This document shows, in pieces, positions 25,785-34,683 of a stretch of DNA of 64,000 nt. The position numbers and the translations under genes are program-made. The stretch is from DAIMFL01 sp964372215. GTDB lineage: Bacteria > Pseudomonadota > Alphaproteobacteria > Dongiales > Dongiaceae. The notes below the pieces were generated by a model that was given only the letters and a program-made list of their open reading frames with translations, ran no database searches and was not told the DNA's origin. Every line of letters begins with the position of its first letter. Positions within the stretch are counted from its first letter, which is position 1. The stretch spans positions 62,001 through 126,000 of the forward strand of contig CAYJQC010000008.1 of NCBI GenBank assembly GCA_964372215.1, given 5' to 3'.

Positions 25785-26051
25785 GTGTCAACTGGACAAT
25801 TCAACATCAGAAAGGTGGCGGGCGAAGCTATGTACGAAACGCGCGATTTCTATCTCGCCTGCTACCTGCGCTGCGCCGGCTACGAGCTGATCGACCTGCG
25901 GGCCGAAGGGCGCCGCAGGGTTTTCGTCTTTCGTGACCGGCCGCCGCGCCGCGAGGACGTGCTGGCGTTCTACGGCGACGGTGCGGCCGTGTCGCCGCTC
26001 GCACTCTCCACCGCCATCAAGGACATGAAGGCGCTGCTGTACAATGCTTGA
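25785..26051 (+). CDS. small DUF5659-like protein
   Basis: An 88-residue protein using a GTG start at 25785, chosen because AAGGAG lies at 25771-25776. An ATG at 25830 would also keep the core. The core YETRDFYLACYLRCAGYEL followed by VFVFRDRPP resembles the DUF5659 family found in mobile elements. It overlaps the next gene by 8 bp. A T7 run sits just upstream of the ribosome site. Function unknown; its position suggests it belongs to the replication block. Confidence 0.7.
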   Translation: MSTGQFNIRKVAGEAMYETRDFYLACYLRCAGYELIDLRAEGRRRVFVFRDRPPRREDVLAFYGDGAAVSPLALSTAIKDMKALLYNA

Positions 26052-26265
26052 AATACTTGATGCCACGAAGGCCGGACAGGCCGGCGGCCCTCAGTATCAC
26101 GAGGCGCTCGAACGCCTTTCCCAGATCATCCTAGACGGGCTCCGTCACGGCCATTTCCGATGCACGATCTCGAGCGGCATCGGGAAGGGGAACCGGCGGG
26201 AGCTCGTCATCGAGGCCGGCAAGTCCCACAAGTTCACCATCCCCGAGGAAGAGCTGCCGCGCTGA
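26044..26265 (+). CDS. small hypothetical protein
   Basis: A 73-residue protein whose ATG overlaps the previous stop by 8 bp, so translation is probably coupled. It shows an amphipathic helix (YHEALERLSQIILDGLRHGH) then a beta-rich part (RCTISSGIGKGNRRELVIE). No family is recognised. Position and overlap are the main support. Confidence 0.6.
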   Translation: MLEILDATKAGQAGGPQYHEALERLSQIILDGLRHGHFRCTISSGIGKGNRRELVIEAGKSHKFTIPEEELPR

Positions 26266-26402
26266 CGCGGCGCCGATGCGGCGATCCCTGCGACGGGGAC
26301 GCTACAGATGCACATCACGTCACGGCCCGGGGTCATCGGTGGGAGTCCGAGACCAAGAGCCAAGGGGCACGGAGCAGCGCGAAGCCGCCCGTGAGGTTTT
26401 CG

Positions 26403-26633
26403 GTGAAACCAGCGTGCGCAGCAAACGACAATCTCATTGATCGGACTCACAAAGTCTGGGAGCTGCGCCTCGAGCGCAGTCTTAGCCGCGATGATGCCCG
26501 GCAGATCGCCGAGAACGTAACCGGCTTCTTCGCGCTTCTGGCCGAGTGGTCGCGGGTCGAAACGCCGTCGCCGGCGAACGATGCAGGCAGGCCCGCCACC
26601 CTCGATGGCGAGGAGGCGGGACATGAGGGCTGA
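26403..26633 (+). CDS. small element protein, likely GTG start
   Basis: A 76-residue protein proposed from a GTG at 26403, the first plausible start before the conserved-looking core (NDNLIDRTHKVWELRLERSL, then DARQIAENVTGFFALLAEWS). This core pattern is familiar from small genes placed before primase genes in alphaproteobacterial elements. The frame is open further left but that part reads as noise and overlaps the previous gene. It overlaps the Toprim gene by 11 bp. Function unknown. Confidence 0.55.
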   Translation: MKPACAANDNLIDRTHKVWELRLERSLSRDDARQIAENVTGFFALLAEWSRVETPSPANDAGRPATLDGEEAGHEG

Positions 26634-27522
26634 GACCATCGCCAAGGCCCTCGGCGGGCAGAAAGCCGGCGGCGGCTGGACGGCGCGGTGCCCGGCCCAT
26701 GACGACCGCATACCGAGCCTCTCGATCCGGGACGCGGACGACAACAAGGTGCTGGTGCGCTGCCACGCCGGCTGCGACCAGGGACGGGTGATAGCAGCCC
26801 TCCGATCGCGCGGCCTGTGGGACCGGAATGGCCGGAAGGCCGACAGCTTCACCTGCTCGCAACGGCGTCAAGCGACATCCGATCCGGCCGATCACGACAG
26901 AGCCAATCGAACGGCAGCGGCGCTGCGCATCTGGCGAGCGGCAGTACCCGCGGCTGGGACCCCGGTTGAGGCCTATCTGCGATCGCGGGGCATAGTCATG
27001 CCGGTTCCCGCCAGAATTGGTTTCCACATCGGCATGAAGCATCCCTCGGGCGGCGTCCTGCCCGCGATGGTGGCGCTGGTGACGCGCGGCGCCGATGACG
27101 TGCCGCTGGCAATCCACCGAAGTTTTCTGAGCCGGTTTGATACCGGAAAGGCTCCAGATTTTCCCCAGAGGATGATGTTCGGCCCATGCCGTGGCGGCGC
27201 CGTGCGTCTTGCCGACCCGGCCGACGTACTGATGGTCGGCGAAGGGATCGAGACCTGCCTTGCCGCCATGCAGGCGACCGGCCTGCCGGCCTGGGCGGCG
27301 CTGTCCACCTCCGGACTTCGGACCCTCGATCTGCCGGCAGACGTGAAGGACGTGATCATTCTCGCCGACGGTGACGACCCCGGCGAGGCGGCGGCACGCG
27401 ACTGCGCGTTGCGGTGGAGGGAGCAGGGACGCCGCGTGCGCATCGCTCGCCCGCCGCGGGGAATGGATTTCAACGACATGCTGATGGGCGGATCGCCCAG
27501 TATCGAGGAGGGTGCCCGATGA
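26623..27522 (+). CDS. Toprim-domain primase-like protein with zinc ribbon
   Basis: A 299-residue protein that looks like a mobile-element DNA primase. The start at 26623 follows GGAGG. The N-terminus has a CHC2-like zinc ribbon: GGWTARCPAHDDRIPSLSI and VRCHAGCDQG supply Cys/His ligands. The middle carries a YLRSRGI helix typical of DUF7146/Toprim primases. The C-terminal Toprim core has the acidic motifs LMVGEGIETCLAAM and IILADGDDPGEAAA. It overlaps the P-loop gene by 4 bp (ATGA), and together they form a primase-helicase pair for autonomous replication of the element. Confidence 0.85.
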   Translation: MRAETIAKALGGQKAGGGWTARCPAHDDRIPSLSIRDADDNKVLVRCHAGCDQGRVIAALRSRGLWDRNGRKADSFTCSQRRQATSDPADHDRANRTAAALRIWRAAVPAAGTPVEAYLRSRGIVMPVPARIGFHIGMKHPSGGVLPAMVALVTRGADDVPLAIHRSFLSRFDTGKAPDFPQRMMFGPCRGGAVRLADPADVLMVGEGIETCLAAMQATGLPAWAALSTSGLRTLDLPADVKDVIILADGDDPGEAAARDCALRWREQGRRVRIARPPRGMDFNDMLMGGSPSIEEGAR

Positions 27523-29483
27523 ACGGTGGCTTCGAGTACGACACCGAAAACCTGATCGCCGCCGCCGTCGACGCGGCCGAGGATATTGAGAATCCGCTTG
27601 AGCGAGTCGTCGAAATGGCCGCGACTGATCCTGGCGCTGCCTTCATGCCCGAGGTTCTGGAGCATCTGGTGGCGTTGAAGCGAAACGATCGCGCCGCCTT
27701 CGAAGCGCTGCGGGCGCGGTTGAAGAAGGTAGGCTGCCGGGTGACGGCGCTGGACGAGGCAATCTCCACCGAAGGCGGTGACCGGGGCCGCCGGGGCCCG
27801 ACACAGGCCGACATTCTGATCGAGCTCGCGCAGTCGGCCGAGCTGTTCCACGCCCCGGACGGCACCGGCTTCGCCGACCTCGACATCAATGGACACCGTG
27901 AAACCTGGCCGATCCGGACCAGGGGCTTCCGCCGCTGGCTGGCGCGGCAGTTCTTCGACACCACGGGCGGCGCGCCGAGTTCCGAAGCGCTGCAATCGGC
28001 GCTCAACGTGATCGAGGCCAAGGCCCATTTTGACGCTCCCGAACGTGTTGTGCATGTCCGTGTCGGTGGGCTGGACGGGCGCCTATATCTCGACCTCGGG
28101 GACGAGGCGTGGCGGGCGATCGAGATCGACGCCAGCGGCTGGCGCGTGATCGACAGGCCGCCGGTGCGATTCCGCCGCTCCGGCGGTATGAAAGCCTTGC
28201 CGGTGCCGATGCCGGGAGGCTCGATCGAGACGCTGCGCTCTTTCCTCAACGTGCAGTCCGATGCCGACTTCGTGCTGGTGGTCGCCTGGGCGCTGGCGTG
28301 CTTGCGCAATCGTGGCCCCTATCCGGTGATCGTGCTGTCGGGCGAGCAGGGATCGGCCAAGTCCACCTTCTCCGCGATCCTGCGGGCGCTGCTCGATCCG
28401 AACACCGCGCCGCTGCGCGCCCTGCCGCGCGAGGACCGCGACCTGTTCATCGCCGCCAGCAACGGCCATGTGCTGGCGTTCGACAACGTGTCGGGCCTGC
28501 CGGCGTGGATTTCGGACACGCTGTGCCGCCTCGCGACGGGCGGCGGCTTTGCGGTGCGCCAGTTGTACACCGATCAGGACGAGGTGCTGTTCGACGCGGC
28601 GCGGCCGGTGATCCTGAACGGCATCGAGGACATCGTCACCCGGCCCGACCTCGCCGACCGCGCCGTGTTCCTGACCCTGGAGCCGATCCCCGAGGAGCGC
28701 CGCCGGCCAGAGGCGGAACTCTGGGCAGCCTTTGAGGCCGAACGCCCCCGCATTCTGGGCGTGCTGCTCGACGCGGCGGTCGAGGGCCTCAAGTGCCTGC
28801 CCCAGACCCGTCTCCAGAAGCTGCCCCGCATGGCCGATTTTGCACTGTTTGCAACTGCCTGCGAGACGGCACTCTGGCCCTCCGGGACCTTCTGGGCGGC
28901 CTATTGTGGCAACCGCGACGAGGCAGTGGAGGGGGTGATAGACGCCGATCCGATCGCCGCCGCCGTGCGCGCCTTGGTGCTGGAGCGGACTGAGTGGACG
29001 GGAACCGCCTCGGTTCTTCTGGGCGCCCTGGCCGAAGCGGCGGGCGAGCGCGTCTCCAAGTCGAAGACCTGGCCGGACAGCCCTCGGGCACTATCGGGTC
29101 GCCTGCGTCGCGCGGCGACCTTCCTGCGCAAGATCGGCATCGAAATCGGCTTCGAGCGCGAGGGTCGCGCGCGCACCCGAACGATCCGCATCGCCACCAT
29201 CCCGAGCCCCGCCGTGCCGGAGCAGGCCGGGGTAGCACCGTCCGCACCGTCCGCGTCGCCAGCGCCTGTGCCGAACCCCTTTTCGGCCAGCAGCTTCGCG
29301 CGGCCCGACCCGCGGACGGTCGCGAACGACGCGGACGGTACGTGCAAGAGCCCGATCCCGACTGTCCGCGCTAACCCGTTGAAATCCAACGCCCCGACCG
29401 CTGCGGACGGTGTGGACGCTGTTGTCTCGCCGGATTCCGCACCGGAAGAAACCGGGCTGGCGGGCTGGCGGGCGCGGCTATGA
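27519..29483 (+). CDS. P-loop ATPase/helicase-like replication protein
   Basis: A 654-residue protein translationally coupled to the primase (ATGA overlap at 27519). Residues about 265-400 form an ATPase core: Walker A GEQGSAKSTFSAILRALLD, a Walker-B-like HVLAFDNVSGLP, and a sensor-like RPVILNGIEDIVTRPDLADR. This layout is shared by phage D5/SF3-like primase-helicases. The N-terminal ~230 residues are element-specific and the last ~90 are Pro/Ala/Ser-rich and probably disordered. The likely role is DNA unwinding at the element's origin. No origin repeats were recognised nearby. Confidence 0.8.
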   Translation: MNGGFEYDTENLIAAAVDAAEDIENPLERVVEMAATDPGAAFMPEVLEHLVALKRNDRAAFEALRARLKKVGCRVTALDEAISTEGGDRGRRGPTQADILIELAQSAELFHAPDGTGFADLDINGHRETWPIRTRGFRRWLARQFFDTTGGAPSSEALQSALNVIEAKAHFDAPERVVHVRVGGLDGRLYLDLGDEAWRAIEIDASGWRVIDRPPVRFRRSGGMKALPVPMPGGSIETLRSFLNVQSDADFVLVVAWALACLRNRGPYPVIVLSGEQGSAKSTFSAILRALLDPNTAPLRALPREDRDLFIAASNGHVLAFDNVSGLPAWISDTLCRLATGGGFAVRQLYTDQDEVLFDAARPVILNGIEDIVTRPDLADRAVFLTLEPIPEERRRPEAELWAAFEAERPRILGVLLDAAVEGLKCLPQTRLQKLPRMADFALFATACETALWPSGTFWAAYCGNRDEAVEGVIDADPIAAAVRALVLERTEWTGTASVLLGALAEAAGERVSKSKTWPDSPRALSGRLRRAATFLRKIGIEIGFEREGRARTRTIRIATIPSPAVPEQAGVAPSAPSASPAPVPNPFSASSFARPDPRTVANDADGTCKSPIPTVRANPLKSNAPTAADGVDAVVSPDSAPEETGLAGWRARL

Positions 29484-29974
29484 GCGCGGCCGAGGCCTTG
29501 GCGGCGGCGCGCACTTCCGGCATCCGCGTCGAGTTGGATGGAGACGATCTGGTGTTGGCAGCGCCGGTGCCACCGCCAACCGCTGTCCTCGATCTCATGT
29601 CACGGCACAAGCGGCACATCGTCGCGCTGCTGCGGCCGGACCGTGACGGCTGGTCGGCCGAAGATTGGCGGATGCTCTTCGAAGAGCGGGCCGGCATTGC
29701 CGAGTTCGATGGCGGACTGCCGCGCGACCAGGCCGAGGCCGGCGCCTTCGCCTGTTGCGTATCCGAGTGGCTGAGCCGCGGCCCCTTCGGCTCGCCACGG
29801 CACTGTCAAGGCTGCGGCAGGGGTGGCACGAGCGATAGTCCGCTGCTGCGCCTCGACGAGGGCCACGCATGGCTGCATGCGGGCTGTCGGCCGGTTTGGC
29901 AGGCCAGACGGAAGGCCGAGGCTGTCGCGGCCCTGGCTGAAATGGGAATCGACGGGGGGTGGTGCCGACCATGA
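29480..29974 (+). CDS. zinc-ribbon element protein
   Basis: A 164-residue protein overlapping the ATPase gene by 4 bp. The first 55 residues (AEALAAARTSGIRVELDGDD, LMSRHKRHIVALLRP) resemble a TubC-type docking fold common at the N-terminus of small element proteins. The C-terminal part has a C-x2-C and H/C cluster (RHCQGCGRGG, AWLHAGCRPVW) consistent with a zinc ribbon. It could couple to the helicase. Function is not established. Confidence 0.65.
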   Translation: MSAAEALAAARTSGIRVELDGDDLVLAAPVPPPTAVLDLMSRHKRHIVALLRPDRDGWSAEDWRMLFEERAGIAEFDGGLPRDQAEAGAFACCVSEWLSRGPFGSPRHCQGCGRGGTSDSPLLRLDEGHAWLHAGCRPVWQARRKAEAVAALAEMGIDGGWCRP

Positions 29975-30642
29975 CAAGGAAGAAGCCGGCCAAGAGGACT
30001 GGCACGACGACCATCGTCGCCAATGATCCGGCGGACCGGAAGGGCGAACTCAAGAGGATCGGCGGGTCGCAATCGGACAAATGGAACCTCCTGCTCGCCA
30101 ACCAGGCTGCCAAGTCGCTCTGGGTCAAGAACTCCGATGCCGAGACTCGCGACCGGCAATTGAGTGCCACTGTCGCGGCACTTGTCGGCATCCATCCACG
30201 GGATGAACTGGAAAGCATGATGGCGGCGCAGCTGATTGCCGCCCACAACGCGGCGATGGAGTGCTATCGGCGCGCCATGATCGGCGAGCAGTCGTTCGAG
30301 GGACGGCGCGAGAACCTGAGCCAGGCCAACAAGCTGTCGCGGACCTACGCCACCCTGCTCGAAGCCCTGAACCGGCATCGCGGCAAGGGCCAGCAGAAGG
30401 TGACGGTGGAGCACGTCCACGTCCACGCCGGCGGGCAGGCGGTGGTCGGCATGGTCGGCACGCCGGGGGGCGGGGAGCGAGGAAAATCGGAGGAACAACC
30501 CCATGCAAAGCAGCTTGCCCATGCATCGGAGTCCGCGATGCGGAGCCCGGACGAGGAAGGGGAAGCCCTGCCGGTCGCCGGCGATGGCAAACAGCCGCTG
30601 CCGAATGCACGGAGGCACGTCGCCGGGCGCCCCGGTCGGTAA
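29971..30642 (+). CDS. conserved element protein with His-rich strand
   Basis: A 223-residue protein with an ATGA overlap on the previous gene. After a basic N-terminus comes an alpha-helical core (DELESMMAAQLIAAHNAAME, NLSQANKLSRTYATLLEALN) and then KVTVEHVHVHAGGQAVVG. The last ~45 codons overlap the next gene in another frame. The helical core followed by VEHVHVHxGGQA is a pattern I associate with genes near terminase or replication modules of alphaproteobacterial elements, but no function is known. Confidence 0.7.
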   Translation: MTRKKPAKRTGTTTIVANDPADRKGELKRIGGSQSDKWNLLLANQAAKSLWVKNSDAETRDRQLSATVAALVGIHPRDELESMMAAQLIAAHNAAMECYRRAMIGEQSFEGRRENLSQANKLSRTYATLLEALNRHRGKGQQKVTVEHVHVHAGGQAVVGMVGTPGGGERGKSEEQPHAKQLAHASESAMRSPDEEGEALPVAGDGKQPLPNARRHVAGRPGR

Positions 30643-30760
30643 CGGGAATGCCCGGAAGCACGGCCGCTATACCGCTGAGGCGATGGCCGAGCGCCGGGAG
30701 CTGGCGGCGCTGATGCGCGCGATGAAGGGCCTTGCAGACGAGGTGGACGGGGAGGATTGA
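30503..30760 (+). CDS. HGGxxxG-motif small zinc-type protein
   Basis: An 85-residue protein with RCGARTRKGKPCRSPAM, SRCRMHGGTSPGAPVGN and ARKHGRYTAEAMAERREL. This is the classic small element protein with paired Cys and the HGG-x4-G motif, probably a metal or nucleic-acid binder. Its first 140 bp overlap the end of the previous gene in a different frame, and both protein ends look conserved in type. It is the last gene of the replication block. Confidence 0.75.
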   Translation: MQSSLPMHRSPRCGARTRKGKPCRSPAMANSRCRMHGGTSPGAPVGNGNARKHGRYTAEAMAERRELAALMRAMKGLADEVDGED

Positions 30761-31151
30761 CTGGTGGCGCGGCCCGCGCTTCGCGAGCGGCCTCGGCCGC
30801 GCCAGCCGAAGTCTGAGGCTGACTGTCGCGCAGCGGACATATCCAGCTTGGGCAGGAGAAAGCGACACGCGCGATCATGATCCGGTCAAGCCGGGCGGTA
30901 AGATAACCTGAGTGATTCAACGCGCATTACAGCGCGGAATTTGATGAGGACCCGATCCCTCGACACCATCATGGCCAGCCGCCCAATGGCGCAAGCGACA
31001 GGCCGTATACATGAATGTGCCTGGCCCGATCGCCAAAGCGCCGTCGAAATCCCTTGCCCAGCGGGGGCCGCCCACACATGAATCTCGAACTAGCCGAAAG
31101 CGGAAGCTATATTGTGGGTCCGGAGCCTAGTGCTCTGTGCTAACACCGGCT
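30761..31151. other. intergenic region, nothing recognised
   Basis: About 390 bp between the replication block and the leftward cupin gene. It begins with GC-rich inverted pieces (CGCGGCC...GGCCGCG near 30767-30798) and becomes more AT-rich near 30900-30960. No open frame with family features, no tRNA and no clear origin repeats were found. Confidence 0.4.
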
Positions 31152-31496
31152 CTAGGACCGAAGCGATAGGAATACTTTTCGCAGCGTGTCCGTGACGGTC
31201 CATACCGTCTGTTGTCCGGCGTGGAGGCGCACGACATCTCCGGCTGCGAGACTAATCGATTCCCTGTCCTTGAAATCTACCGTCCCAGAGCCGTGGAGCA
31301 CGATGAATATCTCGTCCACTTCCGTGTCACTCATTGTGCCAGGGGTCATTTCCCACAAGCCGACGTTGACGTCGCCGAACTGCCCAAGGCTCTTTGTGCC
31401 CGTACGAGGTGATCCCTTGATGCGCTGCGCGGCGGGCACATCCTTGAGCGGCAACTCGATTGTCGCGGCTGCTTCCTGGGTCCAGCTGTCAATCAT
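31152..31496 (-). CDS. cupin-domain protein
   Basis: A 114-residue single-domain cupin of the DUF861/EutQ type. The pattern GLWEMTPGTMSDTEVDEIFI, LHGSGTVDF, SISLAAGDVVRLHAG and TVWTVTDTLRKVF gives the two cupin motifs and the closing strand. Such proteins bind small ligands or act as lyases or isomerases; the usual metal His residues are largely absent, so catalysis is uncertain. It is divergent from the flavoprotein gene across about 220 bp and may serve the same pathway. Confidence 0.8.
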   Translation of the reverse strand: MIDSWTQEAAATIELPLKDVPAAQRIKGSPRTGTKSLGQFGDVNVGLWEMTPGTMSDTEVDEIFIVLHGSGTVDFKDRESISLAAGDVVRLHAGQQTVWTVTDTLRKVFLSLRS

Positions 31497-31719
31497 CGGA
31501 ATTCACCTTTCAGGTCGTCCGTCTTGGCTTAGAGTGCGTCGCGATCCTACATGCAGCCGCTTCCCGCGGACAAGGAGCGCCTATGTACAGGCGCGCGCCG
31601 CGCGATACGGCCAAGCCGGGCCAAGAAGTCGCAGGTTGATGTCGACAGCGACGCCAAGCGGGTAGGGTAAGGATCAAGGGATCATCGGCAGGGCAAGCGG
31701 GAACTTGGGAGACTTTGGG

Positions 31720-33783
31720 ATGGGGCGCGATTCACGTTACGACATTCTGTTCGAACCGATCCGGATGGGTCCGGTTACGGCCAAGAACCGGTTCTTCCAG
31801 GTGCCCCATTGCAATGGCATGGGAATGAGCTTTCCCAGCGCCATGATCGCCATGCGCCGGGTCAAGGCCGAGGGCGGCTGGGCGGTGGTCTGCACCGAAG
31901 AGACCGACATCCATCCCACGGGCGACATGTCGCCGCTGGTCGAAGGGCGACTGTGGGACGACCGGGACATTCCGGTCTTCGCGCGCATGAACGAGGGCAT
32001 TCATTTGCATGGCGCCCTGGCGGGGATCGAGCTGACGCATACTGGCCATCGCGATGCCTGCCTCTACAGCCGGGAGGTGCCGATCGCGGTTTCTCATGTG
32101 CCGGTCTATGCCGGCGACTATCCGGTGCAGGCGCGGGCCATGGACCGTACCGACATCCGCAACTACCGACGTTGGCACCGCGAGGCGGCCGTGCGGTCGA
32201 AGCGGGCAGGCTTTGACGTCGTCTACATCTATTGTCATTCCGGCAGCTCGCTTCCGGGCGATTTCCTATCGCGCGAACGCAACGACCGCACAGATGAATA
32301 TGGCGGCAGCCTGGAGAACCGGGTGCGGTTAATGCGCGAGGTGCTGGAGGACACCCGCGAAGCGGTGGGCGACACCTGCGCGGTGGTGCTGCGCTACGTG
32401 GTTGACGATCAGGTCGGTCCCGACGGCACCGCCGACATGGAGGAATCACGACACATTGTCGAGATGCTGGCAGAGGTGCCGGATGTCTGGGACGTGAACA
32501 TCCGTGAATGGCACCGGGATTCCATGCCGTCGCGCTTCGGGCCGGAGGGATCGCAGGAGGAATTCATCCAGTTTGTGAAGAAGCTGACCACCAAGCCGGT
32601 CGTTGGCGTCGGTCGCTTCACCTCGCCAGACACGATGGTGTCACAGATCAAGCGTGGCATCATCGACTTCATCGGTGCGGCGCGGCCTTCGATCGCCGAC
32701 CCATTTTTGCCCAAGAAGATCGAGGAGGGGCGCATCGACGATATCCGCGAATGCATCGGTTGCAACATGTGCGTGTCGTCGGACTTCACCATGGTGCCAA
32801 TGCGCTGCACGCAGAACCCGACCATCGGCGAGGAATGGCGCAAGGGTTGGCATCCAGAAATCATCCCGGCACGAAAGTCGGACGACCGGGTCCTCGTCGT
32901 TGGTGCGGGTCCTGCCGGCCTTGAATGCGCGCGGTCACTCGGCAATCGGGGATACGACATCGTGCTGGCGGAGGCCCGCGACGAGTTGGGTGGCAGGGTA
33001 CTGGACGAAAGCAAGCTGCCTGGCCTCGCCGCCTGGCGCAGGGTGCGCGACTATCGCGTCCAGCAGATTCAGCGCATGCCGAACGTCGAGGTCTATCTCG
33101 AGAGCAGGCTGTCGGCCGAGGATATCCTGGATTACGGCTTTCCAAAGGTGGTCCTGGCTACCGGCAGCACCTGGCGGCGCGACGGCATTGGCCGGTGGCA
33201 CAGTACGCCCATACCGGGTTTGGCTGATATTGCGGTGTTCGGGCCGGAAGACGTATTCGCAGGCACTCCGATCCAGGGGCCGGTCGTGATTTATGACGAC
33301 GACCGCTACTACCTCGGCAGCGTGCTCGCCGAGCAATTGCGGCTCAAGGGCCTCGAAGTGACGCTTGTGACGCCCGCCTCCGACGTTGCGAACTGGTCGC
33401 ACGCCACTCTGGAACAGGGCTGGACCGAGGAGAGGCTGTACGAACTCGGCGTCACGATCATCGAGAAGCACAACATCGCGTCGGCCGGCAAGGGCGAGGT
33501 ACAGATCGAGCACGGCGTTAGCAGTCGGCAGCGCTCGTTGCCGTGCGCCTCCCTGCTGTTCGTCACCATGCGGCTGCCAAACGATTCCCTGTTCCAGCCT
33601 CTGTTCGCAGAGTCCGATCGTCTGGCGCGAGCGGGGATCAAGTCCGTGCTGCGCATCGGAGACTGCCTCGCCCCGTCGACGATCGCTGCCGCCGTCTATG
33701 CCGGACATCGCTGTGCCCGGGAGATGGACGAGACGACTGTCGGCGAGGTGGCTTTCAAGCGCGAGTTGATTGCGATGGAGTGA
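31720..33783 (+). CDS. trimethylamine-dehydrogenase-like iron-sulfur flavoprotein
   Basis: A 687-residue oxidoreductase of the TMADH/2,4-dienoyl-CoA reductase family. Residues about 1-370 form an Old Yellow Enzyme barrel and the rest a FAD/NAD-type domain (VLVVGAGPAGLECARSLG). FFQVPHCNGMG keeps the Cys that carries covalent FMN in TMADH. CIGCNMCVSSDFTMVPMRC holds the four 4Fe-4S cysteines. Of the aromatic bowl that binds trimethylamine, the Trp in REWHRD is kept, but the Tyr is Glu (CTEETD) and the second Trp is Asp (CVSSDF). It probably demethylates a different, perhaps larger or charged, N-methyl compound. The start at 31720 is preferred over an upstream TTG because GGGAG sits about 10 bp ahead. 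Confidence 0.85.
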   Translation: MGRDSRYDILFEPIRMGPVTAKNRFFQVPHCNGMGMSFPSAMIAMRRVKAEGGWAVVCTEETDIHPTGDMSPLVEGRLWDDRDIPVFARMNEGIHLHGALAGIELTHTGHRDACLYSREVPIAVSHVPVYAGDYPVQARAMDRTDIRNYRRWHREAAVRSKRAGFDVVYIYCHSGSSLPGDFLSRERNDRTDEYGGSLENRVRLMREVLEDTREAVGDTCAVVLRYVVDDQVGPDGTADMEESRHIVEMLAEVPDVWDVNIREWHRDSMPSRFGPEGSQEEFIQFVKKLTTKPVVGVGRFTSPDTMVSQIKRGIIDFIGAARPSIADPFLPKKIEEGRIDDIRECIGCNMCVSSDFTMVPMRCTQNPTIGEEWRKGWHPEIIPARKSDDRVLVVGAGPAGLECARSLGNRGYDIVLAEARDELGGRVLDESKLPGLAAWRRVRDYRVQQIQRMPNVEVYLESRLSAEDILDYGFPKVVLATGSTWRRDGIGRWHSTPIPGLADIAVFGPEDVFAGTPIQGPVVIYDDDRYYLGSVLAEQLRLKGLEVTLVTPASDVANWSHATLEQGWTEERLYELGVTIIEKHNIASAGKGEVQIEHGVSSRQRSLPCASLLFVTMRLPNDSLFQPLFAESDRLARAGIKSVLRIGDCLAPSTIAAAVYAGHRCAREMDETTVGEVAFKRELIAME

Positions 33784-34011
33784 GTTTCAGATCACCGACG
33801 TTGCCCTGCGGCAAATCCTTGATCCGGCGCCGCGGCGCAAGGGATGTTCGGGATGCTTCACCATCCCCGGAACTCCAGATCGAAGAGTCTGGAGCATCAC
33901 GAATCACACATTCAGGCTCGCTGGATCCTTGAATATCGATTGGATCTAGCTCTCCTACCGCACGGCCGAATGAGTGCTTCGTCGTGCCAACGCATGCGGC
34001 GTTTCGCGATA

Positions 34012-34632
34012 CTACGCTGCGGTTGCCGCTGCGATGACCCGATGCACAGTCCCGACGCCCACTCCGACTTCGTCGGCGATCTGACGAATGCTTGCGCCGG
34101 TGCCCCTGGAAGCGAGCACGGCATCGGTCACCTTCTTGGCTACTCTCGGGCGTCCGAGCGTCTTGCCTTGCGACTTGGCCCTGGCCAGGCCTGAGCGGAC
34201 GCGCTCCTGGATCATTGCGCGCTCGAACTCCGCGAATACGCCCAGCATCTGAAACATGGCCCGCCCGGCGGGTGTCGAAGTATCGAGGCCCTGCTGGTGC
34301 AGGTAGAGGTCGACGCCCTTGGCCTTCATCTCGCCGAGGAACTCGACCAGGTGCTGGAGGGAGCGTCCGAGCCTGTCGACGGACCACGCCGCGACCATGT
34401 CGAAATCCCGCCGCACGATGCCGGAACACAGGGAGTCGAAAGCCGGCCGCTTTTCCCTGCCCTTCGAGCCGCTCACCCCCTCATCGGCGAATACGGCTGC
34501 GACCGCCCACCCGTGCCGACTGGCAACCTCCTCCAGCTCGCGGCGCTGGTTCTCAACCGTCTGCCCGCCGGTTGAAACCCGGAGGTACAGCGCGACGCGC
34601 CTGATGCCGTCGGCCGCGCTTCGGCGCTTCAT
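34012..34632 (-). CDS. small serine recombinase (resolvase/invertase type)
   Basis: A 206-residue site-specific recombinase. The start at 34632 follows GGAGG 4 bp upstream; a 4-codon longer form is possible. Catalytic-domain motifs include ALYLRVSTGGQTVENQ (active Ser), AAWSVDRLGRSLQHLVEFL, TPAGRAMFQMLGVFAEFER and IQERVRSGLARAKSQG. The C-terminal HTH is SIRQIADEVGVGVGTVHRVI. It is full length for the Hin/Tn3-resolvase class. A perfect 26-bp dyad about 50 bp upstream of its start is a candidate crossover or operator site. The role (resolution or inversion) cannot be decided from one site. Confidence 0.9.
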   Translation of the reverse strand: MKRRSAADGIRRVALYLRVSTGGQTVENQRRELEEVASRHGWAVAAVFADEGVSGSKGREKRPAFDSLCSGIVRRDFDMVAAWSVDRLGRSLQHLVEFLGEMKAKGVDLYLHQQGLDTSTPAGRAMFQMLGVFAEFERAMIQERVRSGLARAKSQGKTLGRPRVAKKVTDAVLASRGTGASIRQIADEVGVGVGTVHRVIAAATAA

Positions 34633-34683
34633 GCCGTCCTCCATTTCCCGTCACCAACCAAGGCGTGAATCATAGCCGCACCT

